Positions 6,777 through 8,982 of a stretch of 8,982 nt of DNA are shown here, one piece after another. Source of the stretch: Rhodoluna sp. (lineage in GTDB: Bacteria > Actinomycetota > Actinomycetes > Actinomycetales > Microbacteriaceae). The DNA lies in NCBI GenBank assembly GCA_016462375.1, contig JAEMTJ010000016.1, forward strand, positions 8,553 to 17,534. Direction: 5' to 3'. Within the stretch, counting starts at the first letter, position 1, and each line of letters begins with the position of its first letter. Below the pieces are notes generated by a model. That model saw only the letters and a program-made list of their open reading frames with translations. It ran no database searches and was not told where the DNA came from. Made by a program: the position numbers and the translations under genes.

Positions 6777-6815
6777 AACTCAACCTAGAAGTCGGCTAAG
6801 CCGCTACGAGTTTTG
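6774..6815 (+). promoter_or_regulatory. Stem-loop overlapping the peptide stop codon (candidate attenuator)
   Basis: AAAACTC (6775-6781) pairs with GAGTTTT (6808-6814), extended by a T-G wobble (6774/6815). Inside it CGGC (6793-6796) pairs with GCCG (6800-6803) around TAA. The TAA stop of the peptide is in the 5' arm, so a ribosome finishing the peptide would prevent the outer stem from forming. The 3' arm ends in only four T, so as a terminator it would be weak. Confidence 0.4.
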
Positions 6816-6818
6816 ACA
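6813..6818 (+). promoter_or_regulatory. Perfect -35 hexamer TTGACA upstream of the regulator gene
   Basis: TTGACA overlaps the 3' arm of the preceding stem-loop. No good TANNNT lies 16-18 nt downstream; the nearest is TAGTGC at 6834-6839 (15-nt spacer, poor). A second promoter for the regulator is therefore possible but not shown. Confidence 0.25.
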
Positions 6819-6884
6819 CCAACACCCCAGCAATAGTGCTAAATCAGCGCATTCAAAATAAACCCATTCGCATAACACAATCAA

Positions 6885-6888
6885 AGGA
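6885..6888 (+). promoter_or_regulatory. Ribosome-binding site of the winged-helix regulator
   Basis: AGGA within AAAGGA lies 8 nt before the ATG at 6897. The regulator is thus translated from a leadered message, unlike the neighbouring upp, peptide and kinase genes, which appear leaderless. This fits transcription starting upstream, at the peptide promoter or at a second promoter. Confidence 0.65.
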
Positions 6889-6896
6889 TTTTCAAA

Positions 6897-7514
6897 ATGA
6901 CAATTGCACCAGTAAACCCATTTATAAGAACAACTGCCAACGAGACCGAAGCCAGAGGCTTTGCTCTTTATGTCGGCATCGACGAACAAACCGCCAAGGC
7001 CGCAGGAACTTCACTGGGGTCCATAGTTGCCGCTCTCAGAAATATCTTGGATCAGGTTGCCCCTGGTCTGGCTGCTGAATCATTCGCTGCTGTTGCACTA
7101 GCGCACAAGGGCACCGGTGGCAGAAACGTAGATGTAGTTAGAACAGCCCTAGCTGACCCTAGAGCGCTGTCTCGTCTGATTGAAAAAAATGACGAAGATG
7201 CCGCTAAAGGCGTTGTAATCGATGTCCGTCGTCAAAAAATCTTCCTAGACGGAATCAACGCAGAACTTACCTATAAGGAATTCGAAATACTAAAGGTCCT
7301 GGTCGAAAACGAAGGTCTGACAATCTCTCGCGATGAACTTATCTCGAAGCTCTGGGGTGAGGTTGATGACAGTTCTGTGTTCGGGCGAACCATCGATGTC
7401 CACATCAGAAGACTGCGCGCGAAGATTGCAGGCTACGAAGACATCGTTAGGACCGTTCGTGGTTCTGGCTATCGTTTCGATGCTCACCCAGATGTTCTAA
7501 TTGAAGGTATTTGA
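6897..7514 (+). CDS. Winged-helix (OmpR/PhoB-type) transcriptional regulator without a receiver domain
   Basis: The C-terminal part (about 106-195) is a winged-helix DNA-binding domain of the OmpR/PhoB type. It includes LTYKEFEILKVLVENEG at 124-140, ISRDELISKLWG at 143-154, recognition helix GRTIDVHIRRLRAKI at 163-177, and wing VRTVRGSGYRF at 184-194. The N-terminal ~100 residues are not a standard response-regulator receiver: I see no acidic pocket or phosphorylated-Asp context. That region contains RGFALYVGIDEQTAKAAGTS (20-39) and looks like an uncharacterised domain found with this wing in actinobacteria. It is therefore probably controlled by ligand, protein partner or level, not by a histidine kinase. 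A good AGGA site supports the start. The kinase gene follows after 16 nt, and a Met/Cys peptide lies upstream. The target genes are unknown. Confidence 0.85.
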   Translation: MTIAPVNPFIRTTANETEARGFALYVGIDEQTAKAAGTSLGSIVAALRNILDQVAPGLAAESFAAVALAHKGTGGRNVDVVRTALADPRALSRLIEKNDEDAAKGVVIDVRRQKIFLDGINAELTYKEFEILKVLVENEGLTISRDELISKLWGEVDDSSVFGRTIDVHIRRLRAKIAGYEDIVRTVRGSGYRFDAHPDVLIEGI

Positions 7515-7518
7515 AAAG

Positions 7519-7524
7519 TAGGCT
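7519..7524 (+). promoter_or_regulatory. -10 element giving a leaderless kinase transcript
   Basis: TAGGCT (TANNNT) ends 6 nt before the ATG at 7531. There is no ribosome-binding site before that ATG. A weak TTCTAA (7495-7500) lies 18 nt upstream. The kinase may thus be transcribed from within the end of the regulator gene as well as by read-through. Confidence 0.45.
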
Positions 7525-7530
7525 AGAAAC

Positions 7531-8121
7531 ATGCCCGCAAAAATCCTTGGACATGACTTGCTCATCACGCAGGTTACTGAAGAAACTTTGGCACTAGTTG
7601 ATTCGGGAATACCAACTCCCATTATTCTGATTGACGGTAGGGCTGGTTCCGGTAAGTCAACCTTGGCCGAGAAAATTCAGAATGACCTGTTCCGCCAAGG
7701 TGAATCAATGCCCAGAATAATTCACATGGATGACCTTTACGAAGGTTGGCATGGATTAGCTGCTGGAACTGAGTATCTCCAGAGATTTATCCTTTCCCCA
7801 CTGCTAACAAAACAAACAGCAAGCTGGCAAGAATACAACTGGCAAATAGAATCCCGCGATCGTTGGCGAGAGTTCTCCGGTGGAACTCCGCTTATTATCG
7901 AAGGTTGTGGGGCAATCAACCAATACACCAGTTCGATTGCCCATTTAGGCATCTGGCTAGAAGTCGATGAAGAGACCAGAAGGCAAAGATGGTTGGAACG
8001 CGATGGAGAGATCTTCGATCAATACTTCGATACCTGGGCTGCCCAAGAATTAGATTTCATCGCGAGAGAGAAATCACCGACTCTAGCAGACTATGAACTA
8101 CGCAGTTCTTCTATTAATTAG
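7531..8121 (+). CDS. P-loop kinase, uridine-kinase-like
   Basis: A 196-residue nucleotide-binding protein with Walker A GRAGSGKST at 36-44, preceded by the strand PIILID. A conserved acidic pair follows in HMDDLY (66-71), which in uridine kinase/phosphoribulokinase relatives contacts the substrate and magnesium. LIIEG at 121-125 is the next core strand, and RRQRWLERDG at 150-159 is a likely lid segment. The overall order fits small nucleoside-kinase-like proteins often annotated as uridine kinase in actinobacteria. The substrate is not proven and could be another small metabolite. A nearby upp would agree with pyrimidine salvage, but this is only context. It begins 16 nt after the regulator gene. 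Its 3' end overlaps the convergent DedA gene by 24 bp. Confidence 0.8.
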   Translation: MPAKILGHDLLITQVTEETLALVDSGIPTPIILIDGRAGSGKSTLAEKIQNDLFRQGESMPRIIHMDDLYEGWHGLAAGTEYLQRFILSPLLTKQTASWQEYNWQIESRDRWREFSGGTPLIIEGCGAINQYTSSIAHLGIWLEVDEETRRQRWLERDGEIFDQYFDTWAAQELDFIAREKSPTLADYELRSSSIN

Positions 8122-8739
8122 CCAGACTCTGACTCCAGCTATCAAGCTAGCTGTAACAAAGAAACCGGCAATCAAGTAAGAAGCGTTTTTCACCGCAGGA
8201 ATAGTTGCAGAAAAATATCCACACAGAGTCAAACCAACACCCCAAGCAAGGGCCCCGACTAAGTTAGCGCTAAAGAACTTGTAGTAATTCATCTTTGAGA
8301 TACCAGCAATGACTGGAACGAAAACTCTTGCCCATGGCATGAATCTAGAAATAACAACTGCCCACCAACCCCACGAGTCGAACAGCGCTTCACTCTTTGA
8401 AATCGCTGATTTTATCCAACGACCCTTGCGCTTATCTAAGTAAGGTCTCCCGAAGTGTCGTCCAAGCGTAAAACCAACTTGATCTCCTAGCCACGCAGCT
8501 ATCCCAATACCTAAAGCCATGACCCAAATGTTTATTCCAGAACTTGCAGTCGCAGCAACTAGACCTGCAGCAAAAACCAGTGAGTCACCGGTGATAAAAG
8601 GTATGAAAGCGCCAACGAATAATCCAGTCCCAGCAAATACCAATCCCCAGACCACCAGGTAAAACAAGGTTGGTCCTAAATCTGGAAACCAATTAGCTAT
8701 CTGATCGCTGAGCGAAGCGTGGAAAGAATAACTCTTCAA
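8098..8739 (-). CDS. DedA/VTT-family integral membrane protein
   Basis: A 213-residue inner-membrane protein of the DedA (SNARE-associated, VTT) family. These proteins are linked to lipid (undecaprenyl phosphate or phospholipid) translocation and envelope integrity. Family motifs are clear: FIPFITGDSLVFAAG at 45-59, GDQVGFTLGRHFG at 85-97, and SRFMPWARVFVPVIAG at 131-146 followed by KMNYYKFF. Hydrophobic segments lie at about 24-48, 51-64, 70-84, 124-145, 156-180 and 187-207, and the C-terminus is basic (NRRTA). The start is TTG at 8739, immediately after the stop of the upstream nitroreductase gene, with GGAAAG 6 nt before it; the two genes form a transcription unit. The substrate of this paralogue cannot be told from the sequence. 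Confidence 0.92.
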   Translation of the reverse strand: MKSYSFHASLSDQIANWFPDLGPTLFYLVVWGLVFAGTGLFVGAFIPFITGDSLVFAAGLVAATASSGINIWVMALGIGIAAWLGDQVGFTLGRHFGRPYLDKRKGRWIKSAISKSEALFDSWGWWAVVISRFMPWARVFVPVIAGISKMNYYKFFSANLVGALAWGVGLTLCGYFSATIPAVKNASYLIAGFFVTASLIAGVRVWLINRRTA

Positions 8740-8982
8740 CTAAGGCTTTCCGTAGAGCATGATTTCATCAAGTTCAAGGCGAACTCGTGGAGCGATCTCT
8801 CGCTCATAAGCAGGGCCTTCTAATTTCTCAGCAGGAGCAACCTTGCCAACTGCCAAAACGTTCAAGACCTCATAGCTTGCATCAAGACCTAGCAGAGTTA
8901 CAATTTGTTCTCTGACTAAACCACCGATGTGGTGAGTGTGCAGGCCGAGTTCTTGGGCTTGAATTACCATCATCGAAGCACA
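8740..8982 (-). CDS. Nitroreductase-family protein, C-terminal 80 residues (5' end beyond window)
   Basis: The frame is open to the right edge of the window; only the last 80 residues and the TAG stop are present. The visible part is CASMMVIQAQELGLHTHHIG, then LLGLDASYEVLNVLAVGKVAPAEKL, then EREIAPRVRLELDEIMLYGK. This is the typical C-terminal half of a flavin-dependent nitroreductase-family oxidoreductase: a helix with 'A-QELGLH-H-GG', then 'LG---YEVL-VLAVG'. The FMN-binding N-terminal half is missing from the window, so the substrate cannot be suggested. The DedA-family gene begins at the next base after the stop, so the two are probably cotranscribed. Confidence 0.85.
   Translation of the reverse strand, partial: CASMMVIQAQELGLHTHHIGGLVREQIVTLLGLDASYEVLNVLAVGKVAPAEKLEGPAYEREIAPRVRLELDEIMLYGKP

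Noticed and set aside
6836..7078. Plus-strand frame and minus-strand frame (6804-6989) around the start of the regulator gene
   Set aside because: Both overlap the winged-helix gene in other frames, with no domain match and no start signals.
7290..7487. Minus-strand frame inside the winged-helix gene
   Set aside because: It is a shadow of the DNA-binding domain, with no recognisable motif or ribosome-binding site.

Overview
The window looks like chromosomal DNA from a low-to-moderate-GC actinobacterium, most likely a Microbacteriaceae-type freshwater lineage (Rhodoluna/Aquiluna-like). The reasons are the gene families present, such as a winged-helix regulator with an unusual N-terminal domain next to a small P-loop kinase. 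Cadherin-like-repeat secreted proteins and several apparently leaderless promoters (TANNNT ending 6-7 nt before ATG) point the same way. The lineage is an inference from sequence style; no phylogeny was run. There is no sign of phage, transposon or CRISPR.

Left part (1-5463, minus strand): two tandem paralogous genes encode secreted, cysteine-free, acidic repeat proteins. The downstream copy (1-1598) starts at GTG and runs off the left edge after six cadherin-like beta-sandwich units. The upstream copy (1965-5303) is complete: 1112 residues with a signal peptide, eight cadherin-like units and four C-terminal Ig-like 'W-Y-x-NG' units. Between them lie a strong hairpin terminator and tRNA-Ser(CGA) with an encoded CCA. 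Both genes share a ribosome-binding block and similar -10 elements.

Middle (5464-6620): tadA (minus) and upp (plus) are divergent and only 32 bp apart. upp appears to be leaderless.

Right part (6621-8982): a strong promoter (TTGACT, 18 nt, TAACCT) drives a 31-codon peptide, not previously listed as a gene here, whose C-terminus is a Met-Cys tetrapeptide repeat (MCPV-MCMR-MCR). A stem-loop overlaps its stop codon, and 120 nt later comes an OmpR/PhoB-type winged-helix regulator lacking a recognisable receiver domain. A uridine-kinase-like P-loop protein follows, with its own leaderless-type -10. Convergent to it, and overlapping it by 24 bp, is a DedA-family membrane protein, which lies directly after the 3' part of a nitroreductase-family gene.

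Functionally, Upp (uracil salvage) and the kinase (if it is a uridine kinase) would fit pyrimidine salvage, and TadA makes inosine-34 in tRNA. The most interesting item is the leaderless Met/Cys peptide with its following hairpin. It resembles a translation-dependent attenuator or a thiol/metal-sensing peptide ahead of a regulator of unknown function.
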